A stretch of DNA of 64,000 bases, taken from assembly GCA_030295235.1 (NCBI GenBank), contig AP026125.1:1922001-1986000 (forward strand), written 5' to 3'. How positions within the stretch are numbered: the first letter of the stretch is position 1; each line of letters starts with the position of its first letter. Positions 1 to 11,127 of this stretch are shown one piece after another. A program made the translations under genes and the position numbers. Origin of the DNA: Fistulifera solaris (Eukaryota; Bacillariophyta; Bacillariophyceae; Naviculales; Stauroneidaceae). Below the pieces are notes generated by a model. It did no database searches. It was not told where the DNA came from and worked only from the letters and a program-made list of their open reading frames with translations.

Positions 1-1641
1 AGTTGAAAAGCACGCTAAGCCATGCTGCCACGAAGGACTCTTACATCAACGCGATCAAACATGTAAAAAAGGAATTAGGGAACGATCAACCTCTTCAATT
101 ACCTGTGCAATGGTTGAAGCAGCAGATACAGCTGGAAACTAGCAAGGAAGAAGATAATCGAAATCCTTTAACTCGTCGAAACATTCCACCCGATCGGGTC
201 ATCAAGTTTTCGTTTCAACAGTTTTGGAAATCGATGCGCCAATTAAATGTATCGATCAATGGATTTGAAATACCACCTTCCAGTCCGGCAGCGCCAGAAC
301 GGGTAGTCGGCTCCTTGACTCGATGTATATTGGAGTTTGATAAGGCACATCAAAACCACAGTAACATACACGGCGCATCCAACGAAATATCGGAACTACA
401 AGCTGTCTCCTATGCGAGAATCATCTTGTCGTCAGTGCTGCAATCAAAAAAGGAAGGAGTAACTTTTGATGTCCTTCATCACTTTTGCAAGCACAAAACG
501 ATGTAATTTGCATTTCTCAGGAACTTGAAGATGAAGCCGAATCGGCAACGCATTTTGAAGTTTCGTTTGCCGGGGATGACCTTCCTGAGGATCTCTTTTA
601 GAAACTGACTATGAAAAGGATCAGTCGAGTTGGATATACTTAGCACGACGAAGGAACAAAAAAGCAACAGTTCCCAAAAGTCGTTGGAGACGTCGCTACG
701 CTGTCTTGTCAGGTGCCGTTTTGAGTTTCTATGAAGCTGCCACGCCACGTCCTCATGGTCTTCGCGGACAATTCGTGCTTTCTGGCCAATGCGAGGTTAT
801 AGCGCAAGAGACTTCGAAAGATGCAGATGGATCAATGCTGGTTTCTCCCCGTGGGGATCGTCGATATGTTATTTGCATTTGCAATCCGGGGGAGCAAGAT
901 TGTCTTTTGTGCTTTGAATATAAAGGGGATATGGAATCTTGGCAGGAAATTTTGGAACAACAAGTTCGGGCTTTAGCAGCTGCGAAGCAAGATACGAGTG
1001 AAGAGGTGATTGGCTTATCTCGGCAAAAGAATACGACTGGAATGTTGAAAGGTGCAGAAAGGGTTTTCAAAGGTGCTGCTGACAGTGGAATGCGTGTCGG
1101 TGGTCGTGTTATCAAAGGAGCTACTGATACGATGAAAAGTGCAACGGATGGCAGTATGAAAGTAGTGAAGAGAGCGACAGATGGTAGCATGAAAGCCATG
1201 AGAAGAGCCACCGATAGCAGTATGAAGGTCATTCGCGGGGCTGTGAGAACATTTCGCTCAACGGGGAATCGTGACGAAGCCGAAATTTCACCTCCCATAA
1301 TCTCACGAGTCATACGCAAAGCAACGTCTTCACATTTGCTCTCCACTGCTACCGATTCAGGGAAGCGCGAGCCGTCAGTTCAGTGTATTGTACAGCGTTC
1401 TAGTACGTTTTCTATTCGATCGGCGCTGGCGAGAACAAAGCATTACTATGATGATGGTGACGATGATGAGGACGAAGACGACCACTGGCTGACGGTGCAG
1501 GTGACTTGGTATCAAGCGTTTCTCATGTCTGGAGGATCCAGTGGGAAGATAAACAGCGGTGACGCACTGATTGAACTTGACTTTGTTGACAAAGAAGAAG
1601 ACACTGATGAAGAGTATGTCGGTGAACTAGAAGTATTGTAA
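1..1641 (+). CDS. PH-domain protein with 11-residue amphipathic repeats (5' partial)
   Basis: The reading frame is open at the left edge, so the N-terminus is missing. The first about 165 codons match nothing I recognise. From about 601 the frame encodes a pleckstrin-homology domain: a basic entry (SRWRRRYAVLSG), 'LSFYEA', and a closing amphipathic helix with the typical Trp ('MESWQEILEQQVRAL'). PH domains bind phosphoinositides or proteins at membranes. A block of near-perfect 11-residue repeats (ATDGSMK core) follows, then an acidic stretch (DDGDDDEDEDD) and an acidic C-terminus. Two frame changes interrupt the gene, one near 470-482 and one at the T4 run 596-599. Adding one T at the second joins EDLF to ETDYEKD without a stop. 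I infer one membrane-associated protein. The PH call is good; the role is unknown. It converges on the aldo/keto reductase gene. Confidence 0.7.
1085..1245 (+). repeat. in-gene 33-bp repeats (11-aa units)
   Basis: Three consecutive 33-bp units encode [S/R]ATD[G/S]SMK plus three residues. Three shorter degenerate units (KGAADSGM, KGATDTMK and similar) precede them. The spacing and the Ala/Thr/Met/Lys composition suit an amphipathic 11/3 helix. Confidence 0.8.
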
Positions 1642-1776
1642 CATATGGATGAAGACGTGTTTGTTATGATGTCAAGATAAAGCTGGAAAAGGTCCCTTTT
1701 TTAAACTATGCCTTTAGTTGAGAAGAAGGTAAAAAGGAATAATGCGGCGAATAGAAGCTTATGAGCACAAGAGTTA

Positions 1777-2976
1777 TTAGTTGCGAGCTTTGGTGGGATC
1801 CGTAAACTCTTTGTAAATAACATCGATTTTTTCCATCACCTCACTATCCACCCTGAGATCATATGCTTTGATATCTTCGTGGAGCTGGTTCATTGTCGTT
1901 GCTCCAATAATCGTCGATGCTACATTCTTGTTGTGATAGCACCAACTCAATGCCAACTCGGACGGAGTTATACCGATGGATTCTGCTAGCTCGGCGTATC
2001 GATTCACCGCTTTTTCATTGAGACTTCCCAAGTATCGATCCATGAAGCCAGGAAACAACATCAAGCGCGGTTTTGCGGTGAGACTTTTCGTATCTCGGTA
2101 CTTCCCCGACAGAGACCCTCCTGCCAACGGACTGTAGGGAAGCAATGCCACTTTATGATGATAACATGCCTCCGCCAATCCTGCCTCAAAGTCTTTGCGA
2201 ACGACCAAAGAATACGAATTTTGGACGGAAACGATGCGAGGGTAGAGATCGGGTGATTGCTTCGCCATTTCCAACATACTGCACACTCCAAAGGGCGTTT
2301 CATTACTGACTCCCACATAACGCACTTTTCCGGCCTGAATCACTTCTTGCAGAGCCTCCAAGGTTTCCTCAAACGGAATGGATTCTTTGAGTTGACTCGG
2401 ATCGAAATCGGGCGATCCGAACAATCCACCCGTGTATCGATCCGGCCAATGGAGTTGCAACAGATCAATGTAATCAACACCGAGTCGTTTTAACGAAGCA
2501 TCGACACTGTACAATATTTGTTCTTTGCTGAGTTCCGCTGGAGTGTTGGGTTCCTTTCGTGGCAGCCACGTAATGCGTTCCGATCGTCCCGCGACTTTGG
2601 TAGCGAGAATGACATCTTCGCGTTTTTCTTTTTTTGAGGAACGCGGCTACCGTTTCGTCCGTTCGTCCCTGTGTCTCAGCAGTCGTCGGAACTGGATACA
2701 TTTCGGCTGTATCAATGAAATTGATGCCATATTGATCAAAGGCCGTGTTGAGTTGTTCGACTCCTTCTTCGAGCGTATTTTGCTGTCCGAATGTCATGGT
2801 GCCCATGCAAACTTTGGAGACTTCAAGTCACTCGTTCCTAGTTTACAATAGTCCATGCCCTTTTGTAATCCAGGAACGTGAACTGTTTTGGTAATTGTAC
2901 CCGAGTAAGCTCGGCATCTTTCGTAGAAATAGCGCAGTTGAGGTAAGTTAGATAGAATAACAGAAAGAAGCATCAC
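1777..2976 (-). CDS. aldo/keto reductase, Tas-like
   Basis: NAD(P)H-dependent oxidoreductase of the AKR TIM-barrel family, closest in wording to the bacterial Tas/YajO type: 'GTMTFGQQNT', 'FIDTAEMYPVP', 'VRYVGVSNETPFGV', 'VASTIIGATTMNQL'. All four catalytic residues are present: Asp and Tyr in DTAEMY, Lys in LATKV and His in LQLHWPDR. The gene is broken twice. An extra base in the T7 run 2629-2635 splits FLKK from EKREDVILATKV. A missing base near 2820-2823 splits SDLK from VCMGTMTFG. Both are single-base events and the rest of the frame is clean. Translation may start at 2976, giving a short hydrophobic leader, or at the internal Met at 2859, which aligns with the usual start of the family. 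The substrate cannot be told. Confidence 0.88.
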
Positions 2977-3428
2977 TCCTTGTTCTTACCTTGGAAGAGC
3001 AGCTACGAAAGCGAACCAGAAACGCTTGCTGCGAGGAAACTGCATGATGTACAGCAGAAAATCTTACGGAGCGTGTCTTGTTTTATAATAATAATCTCTT
3101 TTGAACCACATGGTCAATGACGACGGATCGATGACAACGAGAAAAACGAAAAAGAGGATGATGTGCGCTGTGTGCGCGCGAATGACTCACTCGTCACTCA
3201 ATTTTATCCGGGACTGGTCATTGGATCCACCGTTCCACTGTCCAACAGACTGTACATAAGTTGGATTGTAGTGTGCGAAGTACTGTACATAAGATTGACT
3301 CTCATGACTGGGACGGAGGACCGGAGGAACAAAAAGTCCTCCGCCTCTTTTTTTTCATTGCATTGAGAGGAGACACTCGACCCTTTGTTAATGTTTTGTT
3401 GTATACCAATCATTATTAAGCTCGAACA
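2977..3428. other. intergenic region, divergent promoters
   Basis: This region lies between the divergent aldo/keto reductase and RING-H2 genes. A short repeated phrase, 'gtactgtacataag'-like, occurs near 3249-3295. No convincing coding sequence is seen. Confidence 0.4.
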
Positions 3429-4625
3429 ATGATAGCCCCTCTTCCCATCATACCAAAAGAGGAGAACGAAGAGATCGCAATGGCAGAAAACGAATTACAA
3501 CAAAGTATACATGTTCCTTTAGACGCAACCGAGGAGGAGGATCCAAATGAAATCAACATCCAGCAAGACAGTCAAAGTGTCATGTCATTTGGTGAAGAAA
3601 CGTGTGCGGATGATGATGAAAGTATAGAAGAATCAAACAGCACAAATTTACAGGAAGAACGAAGTAATGAAGAACCGCGCAGCGAAGAACACGTTTCGAG
3701 TTCGATCATTCATTCCGACATTCGGCTTCCAACACCCAACCATCCGACACCACCCGATACACACAGTTTGATGGACGAAGGAACCGGAGTCAGCGACAAC
3801 GAAGACCACTTGGACTGCACTTCACTTGTGTTACGACTATTGTGCTGGCCGATCATGATACCCATATTGTTCATGACATTCTTTGTCTTTTTATTCTTTT
3901 CACGGTGCCCGCGGTCATGTTTGTCATCGGCATGACGTGCCTTTATTATTGTTGCACGCGGAATCCCATTCCGCCGCGTGTACTCTGGGCAGCCATGTGG
4001 CACGATGAGATTGTGTCAGAACCTGAAGCGAGTCGCGTGGCGTATACCGCCGATCAATTGAAAGTCATGTGTGTCCGCCGGACGCTGTTACAACGAAAAC
4101 CACTTGATGTATCCCTGCGCAGTGAGGATGACGAACAATTTATTGTGCATACAACGTACGAAACGTTGATTTATTCGGCGCCACTAACAAAATCGGAAGG
4201 GGCAGAAGATTTTTCTCCGATCCAACGTGCGACAAGAAAATTACGGATTGATGATTCGGATTTCATAGACGTCGAACGAGGCGAACACAAGAAGAAAGGT
4301 GGTTCTATTGGGAAGTGCAGTGGACATTCTCGGAAAATTGAAGGACTGGACGGCACGTTGCACTCCGTACTAACCAGCACATCCAAGCATAAAAAAAGCA
4401 GCGGACGACTCGGAATGGACACGAGAAGCGGCGTGTGATATTTGTTTACTGGAGTACGAACCAGGGGATGTGGTGGCCTGGTCACATAATCCGGCGTGCA
4501 ATCATGCGTATCACGAGGATTGTGTAGCGGATTGGCTCGTTCGCAGTTTGACATGCCCGTCGTGTCGTCAGGATTTTATCCGACCCGAAGATTTGAAGAA
4601 AGAGAAGAAACGGCGCAATGCATAA
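3429..4625 (+). CDS. membrane RING-H2 E3 ubiquitin ligase
   Basis: An acidic, Ser/Glu-rich N-terminal half of about 130 residues is followed by a hydrophobic hairpin of two membrane segments (from 'WPIMIPILFMTFFVF' to 'VMFVIGMTCLYYCC', about 3845-3955), a linker, and a C-terminal RING-H2 finger at about 4434-4560. The zinc ligands are visible in order: CDIC, then NPAC, NHAYH, EDC and CPSC. RING-H2 proteins recruit E2 enzymes and ubiquitinate substrates; this one is probably membrane-anchored with the RING in the cytosol. Two single-base breaks separate the three parts: a missing base near 3885-3900 inside the T-rich membrane segment, and an extra A in the A7 run 4391-4397. Read across both, the frame is continuous to the stop at 4623-4625. 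The ATG at 3429 is the first in frame. Confidence 0.82.
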
Positions 4626-4748
4626 ATACTGTTGTATTTCGTATTAAATACTATAGAATCTTGCGATTAACATTCAGTGATTGTTCAATCAATAAAGAGT
4701 ATTAGTTTTTAAGTTGTCACTTTGTCAGGTGCTCATGCTAGACAGTCA

Positions 4749-7329
4749 TTAGAGATCATTCATCGCCACAGAGAGACGCCATGCCCCGCGATTCTTGTCC
4801 CAATACTCCGCATCCTTGGGCTTTCGACCTTTGGGTCGCAAGTAGAACCCAGTCGAAGGATCCTGTTTGAGGGTCGCATTTGGTTTCATCCAACAATCTT
4901 CCAATTGTGGCTCTGATCGAGAATTGCTGGAGAGCACTTCAAAAGGATGCCGAACAGGGTTCTTATCTTTGCGAGACAAGGGAAATGCTGGATCAGGGCT
5001 ACATTCGATGTCAATTTGCTGAGTGTTCTTTTCATCAAGTACCTCGACGTCAAAACTGTCAAAGGTGCTCTGGGTATCATCCAGAAGGATCGGATTAGAT
5101 GGGCTGCTCCCCTGAGAACAGCCGCCTTCCTCTCGTACTAGAGCATCGCTGCCTTTTTCGACTTTGATAGCGAAACTATTCACCTCGTTTTCTTTCTGCA
5201 CCTTTTCGAGCTTTTCGCGTAGGCTCTGGAGCTCGGCATCTTTCTTAGAGACCTCTTCCTCATATTTGGCAGTGATAACGGCAATTTGCTCTTCTTGATC
5301 CTTTCGCATTCGCTGCATTTCCTCTTCGCATTCTTCCAGCTGCTCAGTCAGCTCCGCAATCTTTGCTCTCCTCGCGACGGATGGAGCTTCCGAGCACTAG
5401 CCACTGCGCCAGATGAGACCAACTGCTCCATCTGCAACTTCAACTTTTCGATAATATCATCGTACTGTTGGCTCATAGCCCGCATCTGACTCTCCATCTC
5501 TTCGGCAACTTCATCGCGAACATCCGCTTCAACGGACTCCATTTGATCACGAAGCTGATCCACATCTGCTTGAAGTTCATCATTCTGGGTTTTCAACATC
5601 TGGTTTTCAACTTCAAGAACCGACACTTTCATCCTCAAAGAGTTGATCTCTTTTTGATCGGTCGAGCTTGATCCACGTGGCGCAATCTTTTCATCCCCTT
5701 CAACCACCTCGGTGCGAATTTTCTTGTTATTGACCGGATACTTGAAAACGTCTGATGGTTTAGCATCGTGGTCATCGCTGTTTTCCTTTCGCTTTCGCGA
5801 GCCATTGAACCGGTGCGGAGAGAGCTTTTTGATCGCATTGACAATTTTCTGGGAAAACGTGGGTTTCCCGGATACCATTCTGTGACCGTTGTTGTCATAT
5901 TCCACACTCACAGATGGGGCCGCCTTCTCTTTTGGAATGGAGCTCGTATCGATATTTCGCGCAACACTCGAGTAAGAAAGAACATGTTGAGTCTCATCAA
6001 AGTCAGATGCTGCAGGGTTGACGTTGATGACCATGCTTGTCCGATTTGCATAGGGTCCCATCCAATGAGCGGCGAACAAGCGAGTCAACTTGCTGTCTCT
6101 CCACGGAATTACAGCGTTTTTCTTGTCACCAGCCGAGCTTCTTAGACCCTCCAAGCATTGATTGAGCGTCATAAGAGACATATTAATGTTTGCAGCTTCT
6201 TGTTGTCGTGCTCCACCGGTGCGCTTACTTCGTTCGCTCCCAGCCAAGTCGACGATCCACAGATTTGACTTGATGTTTGAGCTTTTATTCAACACCTGAA
6301 TCTGGCAGATAGCGTGCGAACGACTGCTCTCCTTATTGATGGAGTTCGTAGCACATCGACGATTTGTTTTTGCTTGAGAGATAAAGATAAGCCGTCCGCC
6401 AGCGACGGTACTCGATGAAGAGAAATAGAATGCAATGACTTCTTCATGTGGGCCGCAGTTCTACCCGTCATGGTTTCCACGGATAGTAAATCGAATATCT
6501 TTTCATTGTAAATCTCAAAGTATGACATGTGCAATGAAAGATTTTGTGTACCGTTGTTGTGGCACAACTCGAAGAGATGCTTCAGCGCGCGAGGGAGCAG
6601 CCCCCATGATTGATTGACACTGTCCGACGTAAGAGTTTTGTCTGGTCCGGTAACGGTGTAGGTCTTTCCTGCATTGGTAATGCCATAACAGAATACGAGA
6701 CCAGACTCTCCAGCTAGCACACCGTTGATGTACGGCGAGACGGTTCGCTCATAGACGACCTCTTGACTGGCATCTTGAGGAAAGACTTCAGCGAATTCGA
6801 ACTCCTTCAAAATACTACTACCTCCAGCTCGAGCGACTTTGAAGGAATGCGAGCTGGCTGGAGCATGAGTACGGATCTTTTGTACACTTCTCCCATCTAC
6901 GGCTGTCTTTGGCAAGATCTCAATCGTATTATCGGAGTTGGCTGTCGGGCGGAGACGTAGATAAACGCTGAATTGCTTTGGCTCCGGCTCGCTTTCACTT
7001 TCATAGGAATCAAACGAAAGTGTGTTGGCTGGCTTCATTTCGAATTCGTGGATCTTCTCCGCTACCGATTGCCGGAACGACCCGGGTTTGCTCTGTCCAG
7101 GCTTTGTGAGTTGATCAAATGTTTCTCCGAGATTCTTCTTGAGTTGTATCGTGTCATTCAATGTCGTGTTTAGATCGCGTTCGGACTCAAGGGAAACATT
7201 AGCGTCTGGAAAATAGCTAACGTCCTGATCAATTTGACTGTTGTTCAAATGGTTCTCGTCGTAGTTGATCATGTCGGGCACATCATTCTCTTTATCCGAG
7301 AAAAAGCTACTTTCGTTAATTCTTTCCAT
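4749..7329 (-). CDS. kinesin motor protein, kinesin-6 (KIF20)-like
   Basis: Microtubule motor with an N-terminal extension (about 120 residues), motor domain, long coiled coil and C-terminal tail. The nucleotide-binding motifs are all visible: P-loop GITNAGKT (residues about 216-223), switch I N-x-x-SSRSH near 6320-6345, and switch II LWIVDLAGSER near 6230-6262. A P-loop with Asn-Ala/Ser before GKT is typical of the KIF20 branch of kinesin-6; I treat the subfamily as probable. The start at the ATG 7329 precedes a KEN sequence (residues 12-14), a possible APC/C degron. Breaks: one A is missing from the run at 6367-6371 (between LKQK and TNRRCATNS, just before switch I), and a second frame change lies near 5365-5385 inside the coiled coil. 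The coiled coil extends on both sides of that break and ends near 5160. Confidence 0.87.
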
Positions 7330-7977
7330 TCTATCCAAGATCGTAGGTGTATTGCACGGAATCAAATACAGAAGTTACAAGAAAGCTACGTAGTATGTTG
7401 ATTTGCGTTGCACTTCTCATTCATTGTTCTTTCGGTACATCTGTGATGAAAGTGAAGCCTGAGAATTGTTTAGCCGTCGGCCGGCTTTCATCGATTATTT
7501 TAGCTCAAGCAACTGTTAAACGGAAATTAAGCTCTATATAAACTTTCACGTTTCGTGCATAATCAAATTATTTAGACTGTATAGTAAAATGTCGGAGACT
7601 TTATATTCCGACTTAAATCATAATTTCAGTCCCGGAAGTTATGTACCAGCATTTTTATTGATTGTTTAGGATTCGTAATGGGCTTCCGTCCCTCTTCTAG
7701 CTGTTTGAGGATGTCGTAGATAGCCATTCAGTTCAAGAAAATGTAATTACCGGCTAGAGACCATGGCTAATCTCGATGACATCGAGACTTAAAAACGGTG
7801 AATTTATGTCGACACTGACATCTAGAAAGAAGGAGCTCTAGGTTCGTCCTTACTACATTTTCAGATAGCAAGCAGAGATTATATCTTGTCATAAGCATGA
7901 GTGGGAATGGATGCAATGAATACGACCAGATAAACAGTAACTTTTCATATTAAAGATGTACGAACAACTCCAATTCA
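7330..7977. other. intergenic region
   Basis: AT-rich, no supportable gene. A TATA-like string (ctctatataaac) lies near 7532-7543, about 200 bp upstream of the kinesin start. That spacing is long for a core promoter, so I do not call it one. Confidence 0.35.
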
Positions 7978-9609
7978 TTACCAATCACCCGAGTCTCCAC
8001 TTGCCGCCATGCCTTGTTTTGATGCTTCTCGCGCGGCGCGCTCTTCCAGTAACGCTTCGTGCCGTGATCTACGTGCTCTATTCAACTTATATTTTGAAGC
8101 CATTTCCACCAGCGCTTGCTCCGCCAAATGTTCACTCTCCATTTCAACAAAGGCGTACGTAGAGTTTGTCGGCACAATAACATCAACGACGCCGCGGTCC
8201 CCTCCATATTTTGCGAATGCGCGTTCGAGTTCGGCGCGACGATGATCGATATCGGATTGAGTAAAGATTTTCGATAGACCGCTGACGAAGAGTTTTCGTG
8301 GGTGAACCGAATTGAATTGATTGACGCCTGCAATGCCTGAAACGTCTGCTTTTGCCATAAGGCTTTTGTGACCCCACCAAACCTAACAAACATTCGCTTA
8401 GCCGAAGAAAGAACAGCCGCAGCAATACAAATATCCGATCTTACCTTGTAAACTGTCCAAGATTCGGGACTGCCATAGTCGTCCGTGGAAGGGAACTGTA
8501 ACACCAAATGTGACGCCGAGCTGAGATCTTGACGGTGTTCTAAACGCAAGCAATGTTTGCCTTCAAGAAATACGTCAAAACCATCGCCATGGATTTGAAT
8601 GATCAGAGTACACGAGGTCTGTCCGAATAAGATAGGTACTTGAGACAAAGGGATTGCAAGTGCTTGTCCCCAGATACCTTCATTCTTGTCATTTACTATC
8701 AATTGGCCACCTCGCTCGAACTGACGCGGATTAAAGTGAAACAATACACTTTCAAACGAATTATGATCGGGTACAGCCAAGTTCAAGCTGAAGCGTTTCG
8801 AATCTGATGGTGCCATAAATTTGATGGCCAGAGTATTGTTGTAGCCCGGCTTTCCTAACTGGTCAACATCAAAATTTTCCAACTCAATACAGAACGCTCC
8901 ATCGTTGGGAGCGAAAACACCTTCTGGCGGCGACCACTTCATTTCATTGTTATCAATAGGAAAAGAGTTTTGCCACGAGAAGGTGTAAGCTCCAGACTTT
9001 TGGAGAAATCGTGTGGTGGCGTTGACGCAGCAGTGATGTTCGCAATAAGTGATGTAGTATTCTCTTCCACATCGTCTGCTCTTTTTCGCTTGATGAGTGC
9101 CGGAGAATCATCCACGTGTTCTTCGTTGTCTGCAGCCCGCAAGTGTTGAGCAATCAGCTCTTCTCGCTTGGCGTCGTTTACCGTCTGCGCTCTCTTTGCT
9201 TCTTCAACTTCTTCGCGCAAAGCTGCGAGTTTTGCCTCGCGACGTTCATGCAAAGTTGTTTCATCACCAGAGTCTTCTTCGTCATCCTCAAGTTCTTCTT
9301 CTTCGTCGTCGTCGTCATCGAGATCCTCGTTATCGGAAAGATCATCTGCTGCTATTTTCCTGGCGACACGCTTTCTCTTACGCGCCGGCTTCGCCATTTT
9401 CTGCTGAAACTCCGCATCTTTCGCAGCTAATTTCTCCATGGCGGCTTCCGTTTTCAAACGCTGTGCGGTTTTTTCCAGTTGACGAACATGATCATACATT
9501 TCGAGCAGCATGTCTTCCTCTTCGGTCGTTTTAAAGTCGTCCGGAACAGGAAGAATGCCGTAGGTCTTTGCTGTTGCGGCGTCGGATTCCGCCAGTTACT
9601 AGCACTCAT
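7978..9609 (-). CDS. galectin-RRM fusion protein with acidic N-terminus
   Basis: Three parts in one gene. The N-terminal third (9609 to about 8970) is a charged helical region with basic KRKR clusters and a long Asp/Glu run, suggesting a nuclear protein. A galectin fold follows (about 8940-8445): HFNPR (residues 69-73 counted from MKWSPP), VN (83-84), Trp91 in IWG and the late strand FDVFLEG...LEHR. Of the eight sugar-contacting positions of animal galectins the His, Asn, Arg, Val, Asn and Trp are present; the Glu/Arg pair after WG is not (WGQALAI). A 62-nt intron (8383-8444; AAG/GTAAG to TTAG/G) then joins the galectin in frame to an RRM with RNP2 KLFVSGL and RNP1-like TYAFVEME, ending at 7978. 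Breaks: one T missing at the A4/T4 run 8961-8964, and one indel near 9562-9573. I know no named family with this order. Confidence 0.78.
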
Positions 9610-9749
9610 CCCTTTACTGTTTCCAAGTCCACCGGTTGATGAAGTCGCTGACGAGCGAGATTGTGTTATAACCTTTTGCTTGTAGCCTTTTTGGTTTAGT
9701 AAAGCATCTCTCTAGTAAAGCCTTTGCTTTTTTGTCTTTTATTGCCTCG

Positions 9750-10543
9750 TTACCATTCGAGTCAAATGAAAATGCGAGTACTGTAAATGTATAGGACACG
9801 TTCACTATATATTAAAGTGTCAGTTTACGACAGAAGTCGTATACCGTATCAAAATCGACCGATTTTTTCCTCCTCTGCACCACGATGACATTGCGGTAAA
9901 ATCATGATCTTTCGACGATGCACATTGGAGGTTTTTTCTGGTGGAATGCTCCACTATCTCATCTTTCATACAAATAGAAGCATCTTGACGGATTGACGGA
10001 AGAGTGGAGCATTCGGTCGGGAAAGTGCGGAGATTTATTATCAACTGAGGAGGGCAGAAAAGATTCCTTCCGACACTACGATTTCAGCCTTCGACGCCAA
10101 AATGAAGGTTTTCCTTAGTAATTCTTTCATCGATAGGTATCTTTTATAGTCGTTCACATTAACTTTAAGTTCTGTTATGAGAGATGTACTTCACAAATTT
10201 TTCTCTCCTTAAATGAATGTCGAAGCTCATGTTTTGCGCGACCAAACAGAACTCCAAAAACTCGGCACACTCTTGTTTTCCTTGTGAACTTTTCGCCATT
10301 CTACCAACCTGCTCTCGCTTGTTTGAATGGTGTAAAACTTCACAAGCAGCTCCGCAAACGCCTCCAGTGTGCATCGTCGAAAGATCATGATTTTACCGCA
10401 ATGTCATCGTGGTGCAGAGGAGGAAAAAATCGGTGGATTTTGATACGGTATACGACTTCTGTCGTAAACTAACACTTTAATATATAGTGAACGTGTCCTA
10501 TACATTTTACAGTACTCGCATTTTCATTTGACTCGAATGGTAA
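9750..10543. repeat. foldback element: 182-bp inverted repeats around a 429-bp loop
   Basis: The left arm 9750-9931 and right arm 10361-10543 are reverse complements with only a few mismatches (outer ends ttaccattcgagtc and gactcgaatggtaa; inner ends near cgatgcacattggagg and cctccagtgtgcatcg). The loop 9932-10360 has its own smaller inverted pair, gaatgctccact (about 9944) and agtggagcattc (about 10001). No protein longer than the arm-derived shadow frames is encoded, and I see no target-site duplication. It may be a non-autonomous foldback/MITE element or a hairpin-RNA locus. The following stretch 10544-11127 holds no gene I can support. Confidence 0.85.
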
Positions 10544-11127
10544 TCATCTTCATCGTCGCGGTTCGTGACTAAAAGGAAACGCAGTCCACAGTCGATCGAC
10601 AATCTCAGCCGTCAGTCCTCGGTACGTAATCTGCGCCAGATTCGGAGGCACGGGCTACGTGGTGCTTCGTAGCTTTTGTACTGCAATGAAAATGAGATTC
10701 GCTACAGTACAACTCATACAGAACAATCAACATTCAAAAAGAACTCCTACTGTACACACCATACTGGAAAGTCACAGCGTTTCGCGTTTTGCATTTTGCA
10801 TTCCCCACTTCTACGTGATGTTCCGTAGAAAAATGTACGATAGAAAACGACGTTCGTCTCGCAGTTGCATTTGCTGGCATCGTCATGATGAAAACAAACA
10901 ATACGGTTTGCAATTCATTCATTGTGTTGTTGCTATTTGTTGTAATGATTGATAGGATACGAAAGAAGTGAAGATTTAGTCCTGCTCTGTAGTTCTGCTT
11001 TGCGCAAAGTGTTTAACAAGCTACGAAATAATCAGAGCCGAGTTCGAAACGAAGATTCCCTGCAGTAGAATTCGTTGCAACTTTGTCCCGAACGTTCAAA
11101 ACATACAATTAAAAGGAATCCTGCATC

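Noticed and set aside
753-1346. 197-codon minus-strand frame
   Set aside because: Antisense of the PH-protein repeats; composition is that of a shadow frame.
7978-8358. RRM as a separate small gene starting at 8358
   Set aside because: The upstream frame joins it exactly through a GT-AG intron with good consensus, giving a continuous galectin-RRM protein.
9097-9534. Plus-strand frames of 104-145 codons
   Set aside because: Antisense to the acidic region of the galectin-RRM gene; low-complexity Ser/Leu products.
10659-10952. 97-codon plus-strand frame
   Set aside because: Starts at a non-ATG codon in the usual sense, no motif, and lies in an otherwise non-coding stretch beside the foldback.
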